From assembly GCA_963757815.1 (NCBI GenBank), contig CAVWSN010000035.1, positions 62,001 through 126,000 of the forward strand: a stretch of DNA of 64,000 bases. Reading direction: 5' to 3'. The first letter of the stretch is position 1; every line of letters starts with the position of its first letter. The notes under the pieces were generated by a model. That model did not search any database and had not been told where the DNA came from. It saw nothing but the letters and a program-made list of their open reading frames with translations. The position numbers and the translations under genes are program-made. Shown piece after piece: positions 1 to 9,480 of this stretch. Source of the stretch: JACVRW01 sp963757815 (GTDB taxonomy: Bacteria > Actinomycetota > Thermoleophilia > Solirubrobacterales > Thermoleophilaceae).

Positions 1-92
1 GATCCGCGATCGAGCGCGCGGTTCAGGCGTTCGGCCAGGATGGGCCTTGCGATCCGTGACCCGGCTGCACGGAGCTGCTCGGGAGTGGCCAC
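1..92 (-). CDS. start of a protein of unknown function, cut by the window edge
   Basis: On the minus strand a GTG at 92-90 opens a frame that runs without a stop to the window edge and reads VATPEQLRAAGSRIARPI followed by LAERLNRALDRG. The codon use is like that of the neighbours. It begins about 20 bases after the stop of the methyltransferase upstream, so it is probably the next gene of the same minus-strand operon. Only about 30 residues are visible and no family can be named. The start has a GGGGA just before it but no well-spaced ribosome binding site. Confidence 0.4.
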   Translation of the reverse strand, partial: MATPEQLRAAGSRIARPILAERLNRALDRG

Positions 93-112
93 TCCCCGCT
101 GTTGTAGGGGGA

Positions 113-1034
113 TCAGAAGCGCTTTTCAACCTCGCGCACGCGCGCGTGCGCGATCGACACGAATCCGTAGGGCCGTCCGGCCAGCCGCTCACCGCGCAGC
201 AGGTAGCGGCGCTCGAGCTGCTCGGGACCGAGGTCGGACACGAGCCGGAGGCCGTGCGCGTCCAGGAACTCCGCGCAGGAGCCGCGCGGGATCCCGAACA
301 GGAGCGGCTCGCCACCGGCCGCCACGCGCCGGCGAAGCTGCGGTGCGCCGTAGAAGAAGGCCGTGTCGTCGAGGGCCTCCCGGAAGACGTAGTCGAAGAT
401 CAGCGCGCTGCCCGGCGCGGTGCGGTTCGCGACCCAGCCGAGCACGCTCTCGACGCCGCCGGGCCGGAGGTAGGGGGAGACGCCCGACCACAGGACCACC
501 GTCGGCAGGTCGTGCCGGTGGCCCGCGTCGGCGAGCGGAGCGCTCGAGCGGGCCCGCGTTCAGGTCGGCCTCCACGTAGCGAATCCGGGCCGGCAGCGCG
601 CCGAAGACCTGCCGGACGCGCGCGCGCTTGACCGCGGCCGTGGCAGGGTGGTCGACCTCGAAGGTCGTGACCCCTGAGAGCCGGTGGGCGAGGCGGTGCG
701 CGCGCGTGTCGAACCCGGCGCCGAGGATCACGAGTTGGCGCGCGCCCGCCTCGAGCTCCTTGCGGAGGAGGGCGTCCATATGCCTCACGCGCGCGATCTC
801 GAACCAGTAGGACCCGGGCAGCACCCGCTCGGCCAGGCGCGGGGCGACTCCGCGTAGCAGCGGCACCTTCACGATCGCGGTCAGCCTGAGGCCGCCAGAG
901 ACGAAGCGCGCGGCCAGGTGGTCCGTCCCGCGGATCCGCTCGTCGCGCTCGCGGGCGCCGGCCGCGCGGAGAGCGGCAGCGCCCTCCGCGGTGCTGGCGG
1001 CGAGCCGGGAGCCCATGCCGAGCCCGAGCGTCAT
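113..1034 (-). CDS. SAM-dependent methyltransferase, LCMT/TIGR00027-type family (frameshifted)
   Basis: Probable S-adenosylmethionine-dependent methyltransferase of the leucine-carboxyl-methyltransferase-like family common in actinobacteria; the substrate is unknown. The SAM-binding motif I reads VILGAGFDTRAHRL at about residues 103-116, and the acidic ribose-binding residue is in FEVDHP near residue 126. The N-terminal half is in the frame starting at ATG 1034. The C-terminal half (VVLWSGVSPYL through VREVEKRF) is in another frame ending at 113, so one indel lies near 540. Combined length is about 300 residues, normal for the family. The start ATG overlaps the stop of the upstream cyclic-nucleotide-binding gene (ATGA), which indicates translational coupling. 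Family assignment is firm; the role is not. Confidence 0.82.
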
Positions 1035-2397
1035 GACGGCTGGAGCTGCGCGGCGGCGCGCATCAGGCCCAGGCGGCCGAGCGCTCCCTCCACGTCGGGT
1101 AGCGGATGCAGGTAGCGGCGGTAGGCCGCGCGGCTCAGGCGGAGGAGGTGGAGCGGCGTCGAGGCCACCACGTCGGCCGTGCGCAGCCCACCCGTGAGCA
1201 GGCCGATCTCACCGAAGCAGTCGCCGCGGCGCAGCGTCTCGCCGTGAACGCGCGCCTCGCCGCGCTCGATCAGATAGAGGGCGTCCGCCGGTTCGCCGCG
1301 GGCGACGACCGTCGCGCCGACGCGGGACCCGCAGCTCGTCGAGCAGGCCGTGCAGGGTCGTGCACTCGCTGTCGGACAGCGTGGCGAGGGGCGGAAAGCG
1401 GCGCAGGCGGCCCCCGAGCGCCCTGGCGCGGCGGCGCTCCGAAGCCGAGAGCTCGCGCTGGGGGAGCGGCGTGTCGGCGAGGGCAGCGAGCCCTCCGCTT
1501 GGGAGGAGGCTGCTGGCGGTCACGGGGCGCTCCTTCGCCGCCGCCAGCGCGATCAGGGGGTGGGCCCCGGGCGCGGCAAGGGCGATCTCGACCGCACGCA
1601 GCCGGGCGGCCATGGAGGCCATGTCGGAGACCAGCACCGCGAACGGGTAGCGGGCGCGGCCGTCGAGGGCGGGCGACAGGAAGTGGCCGGGCTCGAACGC
1701 GGGGAGCCCGCCGCGGACCATCGCGAAGGGCGTGTGCAGGAGCTCGAGGTGGCGGCGCGCGACGGCGTCCTCGAACTCGCCCACGAAGGCTTCGACGTCG
1801 AGCCTGAGCGGGCCGGTGAGCGAGTGGAAGGCGGCGAGGCAGACCTCCACGACCGCCCTCGTGCCGAGCTCGCCCAGCGATCCGAGCCGCCGGTTCTTGA
1901 CGAAGCGGCCGAGCTCGCGGATGCGCCCGAGCGGCAGGTCGGGCAGGATCCGGAGCCGGTTGAGGGCTCCCCAGCCGAAGTGCTCCTCGAACGGAAGCAG
2001 CGGGCGCTCAGGCGTGCGCAGCGTAGTGCCGGGCGGGGCGTCGGGCGCCGCGCGCAGCGAGAGGGAGGCGAGGAGCCTGCCGTTCGTCGCTCGAGAACGC
2101 GACGAAGTCGACGGCGGCCGGCTCAGTCGCTGGGGCGGGTTCCTTGTCCAGCCGCTCGCGGTGGACGAGCTCTGGGTCCAGGAAGCCGACGTCCAGGTAC
2201 TGGGCGAAGCGAAAGCGGAGCAGCGCGTCGCGCTGGTGCTCGCTGAGTGCGCCGCTGCCGAGGGCCAGCACCCCGACGCCCTGCCGGTCGCGGATCCGGT
2301 AGAGGGCGTCGGGCCAGCGCCCGCGCGTGAGCTCCGGCAGGCGCAGCGCGCAGCCGGCCTCGACGAGCTCCGCCACGTAGCGATCGCGCGCGTTCAT
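1031..2397 (-). CDS. protein with C-terminal cyclic-nucleotide-binding domain (frameshifted)
   Basis: A protein of about 455 residues. The start is ATG 2397, overlapping the stop of the TPR gene as ATGA. The first roughly 350 residues (MNARDRYVAELVEAG, then PLLPFEEHFGWGALNRL, then FHSLTGPLRLDVEAF) are mostly helical and match nothing I recognise. The last 100 residues are a Crp-type cNMP-binding fold: EPADALYLIERGEARVHG, then GDCFGEIGLLTGGLRTADVV, which contains the phosphate-binding-cassette pattern GE(I/L). There is no DNA-binding helix-turn-helix after it. It probably senses cAMP or a similar ligand and acts on a partner, not on DNA. Frames switch near 2085 and 1320, most simply by assembly indels. 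The arrangement of an unknown domain followed by a cNMP domain is unusual. Confidence 0.68.
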
Positions 2398-3191
2398 GCC
2401 TCGACCGCTGCCAGCTCGCTGCTCGCCCGCCGGGCCCAGGGCCGGGCGCCGAGCTCCTCGAAGGTCCGGAGCGCGGCCGCCAGGTGCTCGCGGGCCTCGG
2501 GCCGCCTGCGCGCGCGGCGCAGCCGCTCGCCGTAGCACAGCTCCGTCCTCGCGAGCTCGAACGGCTGCCGTGACCAGCCGCTCCACTCGAGCGCACGTGT
2601 GAACAGGCGGCTGTAGGCGTGGTCGGCCGCGAGCATGGCGCGTGAGCGCTCCGACGCGGCGACGAGGACGAAGCTTCCGGGTCGCCGGCGGACGCCGCGC
2701 TCGACGTCGGCCAGCGCCCGCTGCGCGCCGAGGCGGTCGCCGCGCCGCAGGCGCGCGTCGGCGAGATCCGATGCCCAGGCGACCGCCTGGGTCTCGGCGC
2801 GCGGGTGCTCGCGGCAGATCCGGCCCACCGATTCGAGCCGTTCGATGGCGGCGTCGACCCGGCCGAGCCCGAGCTCGAGCAGCCCCAGCGCCTCGCCGGC
2901 CAGCGCCTCGGCCGGCCGGTCGGCGAGCCCGCGCGCGAGGTGACACGGCCTCGGCCGCGTGGCCGCGGCAGGCGTGCTGCATGGCCGAGCCCGGCCTCGA
3001 TCAGAGCCAACCGGACGAGGCCGCTCATGACCTCGCGCGGGACCGCGGCCGCCCGGGCGCTCCGGAGCGCCTCGCGTGCGGTTTCGTGGGCGGCCTGTCC
3101 AGTCCCCGAGCCGGAACTCGAGCTCGGCCAGCTCGGCGAGCGCGGTGCACAGCGTCGAGGCGGTGGGTGCGAGTCGGGGGCCAGCCGTCAT
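2394..3191 (-). CDS. TPR-repeat protein resembling the middle of a LuxR/MalT-type regulator, lacking ATPase and HTH (frameshifted)
   Basis: The frame ends FEELGARPWARRASSELAAV, the signature found just before the LuxR helix-turn-helix in large AAA-LuxR regulators. Here a stop follows at once and the next gene starts on the overlapping ATGA. Upstream helical pairs (ALGLLELGLGRVDAAIERLE, then FELARTELCYGERLRRARRR) are TPR-like. No Walker A ATPase precedes it. Codon-level continuity suggests two or three indels between about 2950 and 3115, giving about 265 residues. It is either a truncated remnant of an AAA-LuxR regulator or a stand-alone TPR partner of the adjacent cNMP protein. Its start at ATG 3191 has only a weak ribosome binding site. 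Confidence 0.55.
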   Translation of the reverse strand: MTAGPRLAPTASTLCTALAELAELEFRLGDWTGRPRNRTRGAPERPGGRGPARGHERPRPVGSDRGRARPCSTPAAATRPRPCHLARGLADRPAEALAGEALGLLELGLGRVDAAIERLESVGRICREHPRAETQAVAWASDLADARLRRGDRLGAQRALADVERGVRRRPGSFVLVAASERSRAMLAADHAYSRLFTRALEWSGWSRQPFELARTELCYGERLRRARRRPEAREHLAAALRTFEELGARPWARRASSELAAVEA

Positions 3192-3220
3192 CTCAATTCG
3201 AGTATCCGAACGCAGCGGCC

Positions 3221-3247
3221 GCCGGGCCAGGGCACCCTGGCCCCGGC
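3221..3247. promoter_or_regulatory. long GC hairpin between divergent genes
   Basis: An imperfect inverted repeat (GCCGGGCCAGGG and ACCCTGGCCCCGGC) sits between the TPR gene on the minus strand and recJ on the plus strand. A second, shorter pair, CCTGGG and CCCAGG, follows within 40 bases. It could be an operator for the divergent promoters or an RNA hairpin in the recJ leader. No clear -35/-10 boxes were recognised. Confidence 0.35.
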
Positions 3248-3329
3248 GTGGTGCACCTGGGGGTACGCGCTCTCCACCCAGGGGGAGAGAGCAACCGTTC
3301 CGTCCGCTTCTCCTCCGAGGATGCGTCGG

Positions 3330-5804
3330 ATGCAGGCGAGACCGTCACGCTGGGCGTGCGAGCCCTACGACGTCGCCGCGGCGCGGCGGCTCGCGGAGGG
3401 GCTCGGGGTGTCGCCCACCGTGGGGACGGTCCTGGCACGGCGCGGGTTCCGCGAGCCGGAGGACGCCCGGCGCTTCCTGGCAGCGGACGAGCGGCACGAG
3501 CCGCGCTCCTTGCCGGGCGTCCCCGCGGCCTGTGAGTTGATCCTCGGGCACGTCCGGCGCGGGACCCCGATCGCCGTGTTCGGGGACTACGACGTGGACG
3601 GCGTGTGCTCGACGGCGATGCTGGTCCGGACCCTGCGCGCGCTCGGCGCCGACCCCGCCTGGGCGCTCCCGAGTCGCTTCGACGAGGGCTACGGCCTCTC
3701 GACCGGCGCGGTGGAGCGGCTCGCCCGGCGCGGCACCGGCCTGCTCGTGACCGTGGACTGCGGCATCACCGCGGTCGAGCAGGTGGCCGCTGCCCGCGCG
3801 GCGGGCCTCGACGTGGTCGTGACGGACCACCACCGGCCGGGCGCCGAGCCGCCGGACTGCCCGGTCGTGCATCCGGCGCCGGGCGCGGGTGAGCGCTACC
3901 CCACCGACCTGTGCGCCGCCGGGGTCGTGCTGAAGCTCTCCGAGGCGCTTGTGGAGGCGGCCGGCCGCGATCCGCGCTCGGCGGAGGAGGACCTCGATCT
4001 GGCGGCCCTCGCAACGGTGTGCGATCTCGTGCCACTGCGCGGCGAGAACCGCCGGATCGTCAAGGAGGGGTTGCGCGCCCTTGCGCGCAGCGAGAAGCCG
4101 GGGCTGCGGGCGCTTCTGGCGGTTGCCGCGGTTGAGCCGGGGGAGCTTTCCGAGCACGCGCTCGGATTCCGGCTCGGGCCGCGCATCAACGCCGCGGGAA
4201 GGATGGGGCGGGCGGACGCCGCGCTCGAGCTGCTGCTCACCGAGGACGAGGATCGGGCCGGCGAGATCGCGCGCGAGCTCGACCTCCTGAACCGCGACCG
4301 CCAGGAGGCGGAGACGCGCATCCTGTTCGCGGCCGACGCCGCCTGCGCGCCCCAGGCGAGCGAGGCGGCTCTCGTCGTGGCCGGGGAGGGCTGGCATCCG
4401 GGCGTGGTCGGGATCGTGGCATCGCGCCTGGTCGAGAAATGGCGGCGGCCGGCGGTCGTGATCGCGCTCGACGAGGACGGTCGGGCGGGGCGCGGGTCGG
4501 GCCGCAGCATCGCGGCGTACGACCTGCACGCGGGACTGGCCGCGTGCGCCGCCCACCTCACGCGCTTCGGGGGGCACCGCATGGCGGCAGGGGTGGAGCT
4601 CGATTCCGGTGCTGTGGAGGGATTCCGCCGTGCCCTCGCCGCCCACGCCGGCGCAGTGTTGGCCCCGGACGATCTGATCCCGGTCGAGCGAGTCGACGCG
4701 GTGGTGCCAGGCGGCGCGCTGGGCCTCGAGCTGGCCGAGGAGCTCGAGCTGCTGCGGCCGTTCGGAGTAGGCAACCCGCAGCCGACGCTGCTCGTGCCGG
4801 CCGCCCGCATCCAGAACGTGACGAGCATGGGCGAGGAGCGCCAGCACGCGCGCTTCACCCTCGTCACGGGCGGCGCGCGGGCGCGCGGCGTGGCCTTCGG
4901 CATGACGCAGGCCGCGCTCGGGCCGGCCGCGGGCGCGGCGCACCACGTGGGGGTGCGGCTCGAGCGCAACCGCTGGAACGGCACCGTGGAGCCGCGCCTC
5001 CTGCTGCGCGCTTTGTGTCCTTCGGCGCCGGGGAAGCTGGTGGTGGCGGGGGAGGGGGAGCCGTTCTGGAGCCGGGTGCGGGCGGAGCTGGCGCGCGACT
5101 CGGGTGGGGCGCCGGTTGCCCGGTCGGCTGCCGGCAGCGTCCTCGACCACCGCGGCGCCGGCGTCGCCGGGCTCGCGGGCGACCTGCTGTCGAGCGGCGA
5201 GAACGTGCTCGTTGCCGTGGCGGACGTGGAGCGGCGCCGGGCGTCGCTCGAGGCGCTCGTGGCGGGCATGGCTCCGGACCTCCGCCTCGGTGTGGCGTCG
5301 TGGAGCGCCCTCGACGTGGGGGCTGCGCCCGTCGTCGGCCACCTCGTGGCGCTCGACCCACCGCCCCTAGGCATGGCCGATCCGTCGCTGCGCCTGGCTC
5401 CGGCCGGCTACGCGGCCTGGGGCCCCGATGAGGTCGAGTTCGCCCTGAACGTGTGGAGGGCGGAGCTCGACCTGCGGCCGGCGCTCGCCGACGCGTTCAG
5501 GGCGCTCCGGGCGCTGGGCCCGGGCGCCTCCGCCGAGGAGCTCGAGGGCGCTCTTCGCGGCGCCGGCGCTTACCCGCGAAGCGCAGAGAGCTGTGCCCGG
5601 CTGCTACGTGTCCTGAGGGAGCTCGGGCTCGTCGAGCTGGAGGTCGACGAGCCCCGCTGCGTCGTGGTCGAGGGGATCCGCGCGGACCTCGAGCTATCGC
5701 CGTCCTACCGCGCCTCTCGCGAGCGGCTGGCGAGGATCGAGCGCGCGCTGGCCGGCGAGCTGCCCGCGGACGTGGAGCGCGAGCCGATCCCACGGGCGGC
5801 GTAG
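3330..5804 (+). CDS. recJ: single-stranded-DNA-specific exonuclease RecJ with long C-terminal extension
   Basis: RecJ degrades single-stranded DNA 5' to 3' in recombination and mismatch repair. DHH-family motifs are intact: VFGDYDVDG (residues 83-91), TVDCG (141-145), VVTDHH (163-168), and the DHHA1 part with GRGSGRS and FGGHRMAAG near residues 395-430. An OB-like RecJ domain with LRPFGVGNPQPTLL follows. ATG 3330 is chosen because GAGG lies 9 bases upstream; ATG 3321 is an alternative. At 824 residues it is about 250 longer than typical RecJ. The extra C-terminal region (from about residue 575, including WGPDEVEFALNVWRAELDLR) is helical and ends in a winged-helix-like segment. The frame is unbroken. 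rel follows after 113 bases. Confidence 0.93.
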   Translation: MQARPSRWACEPYDVAAARRLAEGLGVSPTVGTVLARRGFREPEDARRFLAADERHEPRSLPGVPAACELILGHVRRGTPIAVFGDYDVDGVCSTAMLVRTLRALGADPAWALPSRFDEGYGLSTGAVERLARRGTGLLVTVDCGITAVEQVAAARAAGLDVVVTDHHRPGAEPPDCPVVHPAPGAGERYPTDLCAAGVVLKLSEALVEAAGRDPRSAEEDLDLAALATVCDLVPLRGENRRIVKEGLRALARSEKPGLRALLAVAAVEPGELSEHALGFRLGPRINAAGRMGRADAALELLLTEDEDRAGEIARELDLLNRDRQEAETRILFAADAACAPQASEAALVVAGEGWHPGVVGIVASRLVEKWRRPAVVIALDEDGRAGRGSGRSIAAYDLHAGLAACAAHLTRFGGHRMAAGVELDSGAVEGFRRALAAHAGAVLAPDDLIPVERVDAVVPGGALGLELAEELELLRPFGVGNPQPTLLVPAARIQNVTSMGEERQHARFTLVTGGARARGVAFGMTQAALGPAAGAAHHVGVRLERNRWNGTVEPRLLLRALCPSAPGKLVVAGEGEPFWSRVRAELARDSGGAPVARSAAGSVLDHRGAGVAGLAGDLLSSGENVLVAVADVERRRASLEALVAGMAPDLRLGVASWSALDVGAAPVVGHLVALDPPPLGMADPSLRLAPAGYAAWGPDEVEFALNVWRAELDLRPALADAFRALRALGPGASAEELEGALRGAGAYPRSAESCARLLRVLRELGLVELEVDEPRCVVVEGIRADLELSPSYRASRERLARIERALAGELPADVEREPIPRAA

Positions 5805-5834
5805 CCCCCGAGCGGCCCGATCGACTCACCCGAG

Positions 5835-5867
5835 CTACGTTGCCGTTAACTATTGCCGTCAACGTAG
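5835..5867 (+). promoter_or_regulatory. inverted and direct repeat upstream of rel (candidate operator)
   Basis: The 113-base recJ-rel gap carries the perfect inverted pair CTACGTTG (5835-5842) and CAACGTAG (5860-5867). Inside it is a 13-base-spaced direct repeat, TTGCCGTTAAC and TTGCCGTCAAC. Such nested symmetry is typical of a dimeric regulator site and is A/T-rich compared with its surroundings. An operator role is inference. Confidence 0.4.
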
Positions 5868-5917
5868 CGCGGACCGGCCGGAGCCGTTCCGGAACCGACT
5901 CTAAACTCGTAGGGGAG

Positions 5918-8317
5918 ATGCCCAAGCTACCGCGAGGCAACGTGGGACCAACGGCAGAGGGCCGGGCGCCGGCCACGCCGGTCCGCGCCGCCGCGGAGGC
6001 CTCGGACGGCGGCCAGGCCGCCGTCGCCCGCAACGTGCCTACGGACTTCGAGCATCACCCGGTCGACCAGCACACCGGCGCCGGGTCGCTCGCGCCCACC
6101 GGCCCCCGGGCACGGCTGAGCGACGACCAGCGCGTCCTGCTCGCGGACCTGTTCGCCGTAGTCGAGGAGCACGCCGACGAGGCCGCCGAGGAGATCGACC
6201 GCACGCTCGTGGAGCGGGCCTACGTCTTCGCGTGCGACCGCCACGCGGACCAGCGCCGGGCGAGCGGAGAGGACTTCATCGTCCACCCCGTCGGCGTCGC
6301 AAAGATCTGCGCGGGCATGCGCCTCGACACGGCCACGCTCTGCGCGGCGCTCCTGCACGACACCGTCGAGGACACGAGCGCGTCGCTCGACGAGGTCCGG
6401 GACGAGTTCGGCGAGGAGATCGCGCAGCTCGTCGACGGCGTCACGAAGCTCTCCGGCGTCACCTTCCAGAGCCGCGACGACCGCCAGGCTGAGAACTACC
6501 GCAAGATGATGGTCGCGATGGCCCAGGACATCCGGGTCATCCTCATCAAGCTGGCCGACCGCCTGCACAACATGCGCACGATCGGCGCGATGCCGAAGCC
6601 CAAGCAGCAGGAGAAGGCCAAGGAGACGCTCGAGATCTTCGCGCCGCTGGCGCACCGGCTCGGCATCCACGCGATCAAGTGGGAGCTCGAGGACCTCGCC
6701 TTCGCGACGCTCCACCCGCGCAAGTACAACGAGATCAAGCAGCTCGTCTCACAGCAGCGCGACGAGCGTGAGGCCTACGTGGGCCGCGCGGGCGAGTACC
6801 TGCGCAAGGAGCTCGGCGCTGTCGGCATCGACGCCGACATCTCGGGGCGCGCCAAGCACTTCTTCTCGATCTACTCGAAGATGACCAAGAAGGGCCGCGA
6901 GTTCAACGAGATCTACGACCTCACGGCGATGCGCGTGATCGTCGAGTCCGTCAAGGACTGCTACGGCGCGATCGGGGTCATCCACTCGCTGTGGAAGCCG
7001 CTGCCAGGGCGCTTCAAGGACATGGTCGCGATGCCCAAGTTCAACATGTACCAGGCGCTCCACACGACCGTGATCGGGCCCGAGGGACGACCGCTCGAGA
7101 TCCAGATCCGCACGATGGAGATGCACCGCACCGCCGAGTTCGGTGTGGCCGCGCACTGGATCTACAAGGAGGACGGCGGCAAGCCGGTTGAGCAGAAGGT
7201 CGAGTGGCTGCGCCAGCTGCTCGACTGGCAGCAGGACACGAACGACCCGCAGGAGTTCGCCGAGACGCTCAAGGCGGACCTCTTCGAGGACGAGGTGTTC
7301 GTGTTCACGCCCAAGGGCGAGGTCAAGTCGCTGGCGGCGGGCGCCACGCCGCTCGACTTCGCCTACGAGATCCACACGGACGTCGGCCACCGCTGCGTGG
7401 GGGCCAAGGTCAACGGCAAGATCGTGCCGCTCCACTACACGCTGCAATCCGGCGACATCGTCGAGGTGCTGACCTCGAAGAAGGAGCGTGGGCCCAGTCG
7501 CGACTGGCTCGCGCTCGCCAAGACCACGCGCGCCCAGTCGAAGATCCGCGCCTGGTTCAAGCGCGAGCGCCGCGAGGACTCGGAGCGGACCGGCCGCGAG
7601 ATGCTGCAGGAGAACCTCAAGCGCGCCGGCCTGCCGCCGCAGAAGATCGCCGGCTCGCCGCTACTCGCGGACGTGATCCGCGAGATGGGCTTCCGCAAGG
7701 GCGAGGACTTCTACATCGCGCTCGGCCAGGCCAAGATCTCGTCGAAGACGGTCGTCAACAAGCTGATGCACCGTCTGAAGGAGGGCGAGTCGGCGGTCGA
7801 GGCGCCGTCGCCCGCGACCGAGCTGCTCGAGCGCAAGGAGACGCCGAAGAAGACGGCCGCCTCCTCCACCTACGGCATCAAGGTCGAGGGCGTCGACGAC
7901 GTGATGCTCCGAATCGCCAAGTGCTGCCGCCCCGTCCCGGGCGACCCGATCGTCGGCTACATCTCGCTCGGCAAGGGGATCACGATCCACCACGAGAACT
8001 GCCCGAACGCGGTCGCCCTCAGGAAGAACCCGGAGCGCTTCGCCAGGGTGGAGTGGGAGGGAGACACCACGTCGTCCTTCCGCGTCGAGCTCCAGGTCGA
8101 CGGCTGGGATCGCCATCGGCTACTCGAGGACCTGTCGCGCACCTTCGCCGAGACCGGCATCAACATCCTCGAGGCGCGCTGCACGGTCGTGCACCCGATG
8201 GTCAAGAACCGCTTCGTGGTCGAGGTGGGGGACACCCACGCCTTGAAGACCTGCATCACGCGTATCCGCAACATCGATTCGGTCTTCGACGCGTACCGGG
8301 TCACGCCGACGGGCTGA
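5918..8317 (+). CDS. rel: bifunctional (p)ppGpp synthetase/hydrolase Rel
   Basis: Makes and degrades the stringent-response alarmone (p)ppGpp. ATG 5918 directly follows the ribosome binding site AGGGGAG; the protein is 799 residues. A variable N-terminus of about 80 residues is followed by the HD hydrolase domain (LLHDTVEDT near residue 145), then the synthetase domain (GRAKHFFSIYSKM near 310; YQALHTTVIG near 378). The RFKD motif before it is the RxKD signature of bifunctional enzymes, not of synthetase-only RelA. A TGS domain (FVFTPKGEVKSL, near 460) and a C-terminal ACT domain complete the standard architecture. The frame is intact and highly conserved. It may be cotranscribed with recJ or use its own promoter, given the repeats just upstream. 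Confidence 0.97.
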   Translation: MPKLPRGNVGPTAEGRAPATPVRAAAEASDGGQAAVARNVPTDFEHHPVDQHTGAGSLAPTGPRARLSDDQRVLLADLFAVVEEHADEAAEEIDRTLVERAYVFACDRHADQRRASGEDFIVHPVGVAKICAGMRLDTATLCAALLHDTVEDTSASLDEVRDEFGEEIAQLVDGVTKLSGVTFQSRDDRQAENYRKMMVAMAQDIRVILIKLADRLHNMRTIGAMPKPKQQEKAKETLEIFAPLAHRLGIHAIKWELEDLAFATLHPRKYNEIKQLVSQQRDEREAYVGRAGEYLRKELGAVGIDADISGRAKHFFSIYSKMTKKGREFNEIYDLTAMRVIVESVKDCYGAIGVIHSLWKPLPGRFKDMVAMPKFNMYQALHTTVIGPEGRPLEIQIRTMEMHRTAEFGVAAHWIYKEDGGKPVEQKVEWLRQLLDWQQDTNDPQEFAETLKADLFEDEVFVFTPKGEVKSLAAGATPLDFAYEIHTDVGHRCVGAKVNGKIVPLHYTLQSGDIVEVLTSKKERGPSRDWLALAKTTRAQSKIRAWFKRERREDSERTGREMLQENLKRAGLPPQKIAGSPLLADVIREMGFRKGEDFYIALGQAKISSKTVVNKLMHRLKEGESAVEAPSPATELLERKETPKKTAASSTYGIKVEGVDDVMLRIAKCCRPVPGDPIVGYISLGKGITIHHENCPNAVALRKNPERFARVEWEGDTTSSFRVELQVDGWDRHRLLEDLSRTFAETGINILEARCTVVHPMVKNRFVVEVGDTHALKTCITRIRNIDSVFDAYRVTPTG

Positions 8318-8327
8318 ACCGCCCCGC

Positions 8328-9316
8328 TCAGGAAACCGCCAGCAGCGCTCCGGGGCTCACCCCGAACTCCACCTCGGAGAACTCGCCGAGGAAGTCGCCG
8401 TCCACCTGCACCGGGAAGGGCCGGTCGTCGATCGCCTCCACGCGCAGGCCGTCGAGCCCGGCAGCGGCTCCACCTGCCGGTGGCGCATCACGCTCTTCGC
8501 CTTTCCGGACATCAGCCGCGGGACCAGCGTCAGCAGCTCGAGCGGCGTCGCGTGCTTCAGCACGCCCACCGCCAGCGAGCCCGTCTCGAGCCCGGCCGGC
8601 TCGACCACCCGGATCGGGCGCTCGCGGAAGTAGGTGTAGGGGTCCGAGTTCTGGACCACGACCGTCACGCCTTCGAGCGTCCGCCCGCCTGCGCTCACGC
8701 GCACCCGCGGCGGGTTCACGAGGTACTTGCGGTTGAAGATCGACACGCCCGCGAGGCTGTAGTACCAGGCGCCGAAGCGGGCCTTGCGATAGGGATGGGC
8801 GTCCACCCGCTCGACCACGCTCGCGTCCAGCCCGACCCCCGACGCGAACACGAAGTGGCGGTCTCCGACCCGGCCGAGGTCGACCCGGCGCGGCTCCCAC
8901 TCGTCCGCCATCCGCAGCAGGTGCTCGGTCGCGTCGACCACGTCGTTGGGGATGCCGAGCGTGCGGGCCCAGACGTTCGTGGAGCCGCCGGGCAGCGCCG
9001 TCAGCGGGGTGTCCGAGCCGACCAGCCCGTTGGCCGCCTCGTTGACGGTGCCGTCGCCGCCGAATGCGACGACCACGTCGTAGCCCTCGCGCGCGGCCTC
9101 CCGGCAGAGCTGGGTGGCGTGATTGCGCTCCTGGGTGTCGATCGCCTCGACCGAATAGCGGGACTGGAGCGCGTACACCACCAGGTTGCGCAGGCGGTCC
9201 GAGACGGTCGTGGCGTACGGGTTGACGATGACGAGCATCCGCCGCTTGGGCGTCCGGTCCGGAAGCAGGCGCTCGGCGAGCTCTTCCGCGCGTTCCAGGG
9301 TGGTCTCGACGGCCAC
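8328..9316 (-). CDS. diacylglycerol kinase-like lipid kinase (YegS/DagK family), one frameshift
   Basis: Predicted to phosphorylate diacylglycerol or a related lipid at the membrane. The nucleotide-binding signature VAFGGDGTVNEAANGL spans residues 83-98, followed by LPGGSTNVWARTLG (108-121), both hallmarks of the DAGK catalytic domain. The C-terminal beta-sandwich half reads GVGLDASVVERVDAHPYRKA onward. The frame breaks near 8465, and the family C-terminus (VEAIDDRPFPVQVDGDFLGE, ending LLAVS) continues in the next frame to a stop at 8328. The full length of about 330 residues is normal. It is transcribed convergently with rel, with only 10 bases between the stops. Confidence 0.88.
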
Positions 9317-9446
9317 GTGGGACTACAACCCTACTCGCCGCCCGGGTTACGGCCAGGCGCAAGAAACCGCTTCGTGGCGCCGTTTTTTCGATGTGGGCCC
9401 TTGTACCGCCAGGCCGGCGGCACAGCCACCGGGCCCACAGCTCTGG

Positions 9447-9466
9447 CAGGGTGTCATGGCACCCTG
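9447..9466 (+). other. perfect 7-bp hairpin CAGGGTG/CACCCTG
   Basis: The arms CAGGGTG (9447-9453) and CACCCTG (9460-9466) enclose the loop TCATGG. It lies between divergent genes, so it could be an operator half-site pair or an RNA structure. No T-run follows. Confidence 0.35.
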
Positions 9467-9480
9467 ATCTGGACCCGTCG

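Noticed and set aside
81..96. Perfect palindrome GGGAGTGGCCACTCCC as a terminator after the methyltransferase
   Set aside because: It overlaps the GTG start of a minus-strand coding frame that runs to the window edge and has no T-run.
3345..5342. A 665-residue open frame antisense to recJ
   Set aside because: Typical antisense shadow of a high-GC gene: Arg/His-rich, no domain, and recJ on the other strand has all family motifs.
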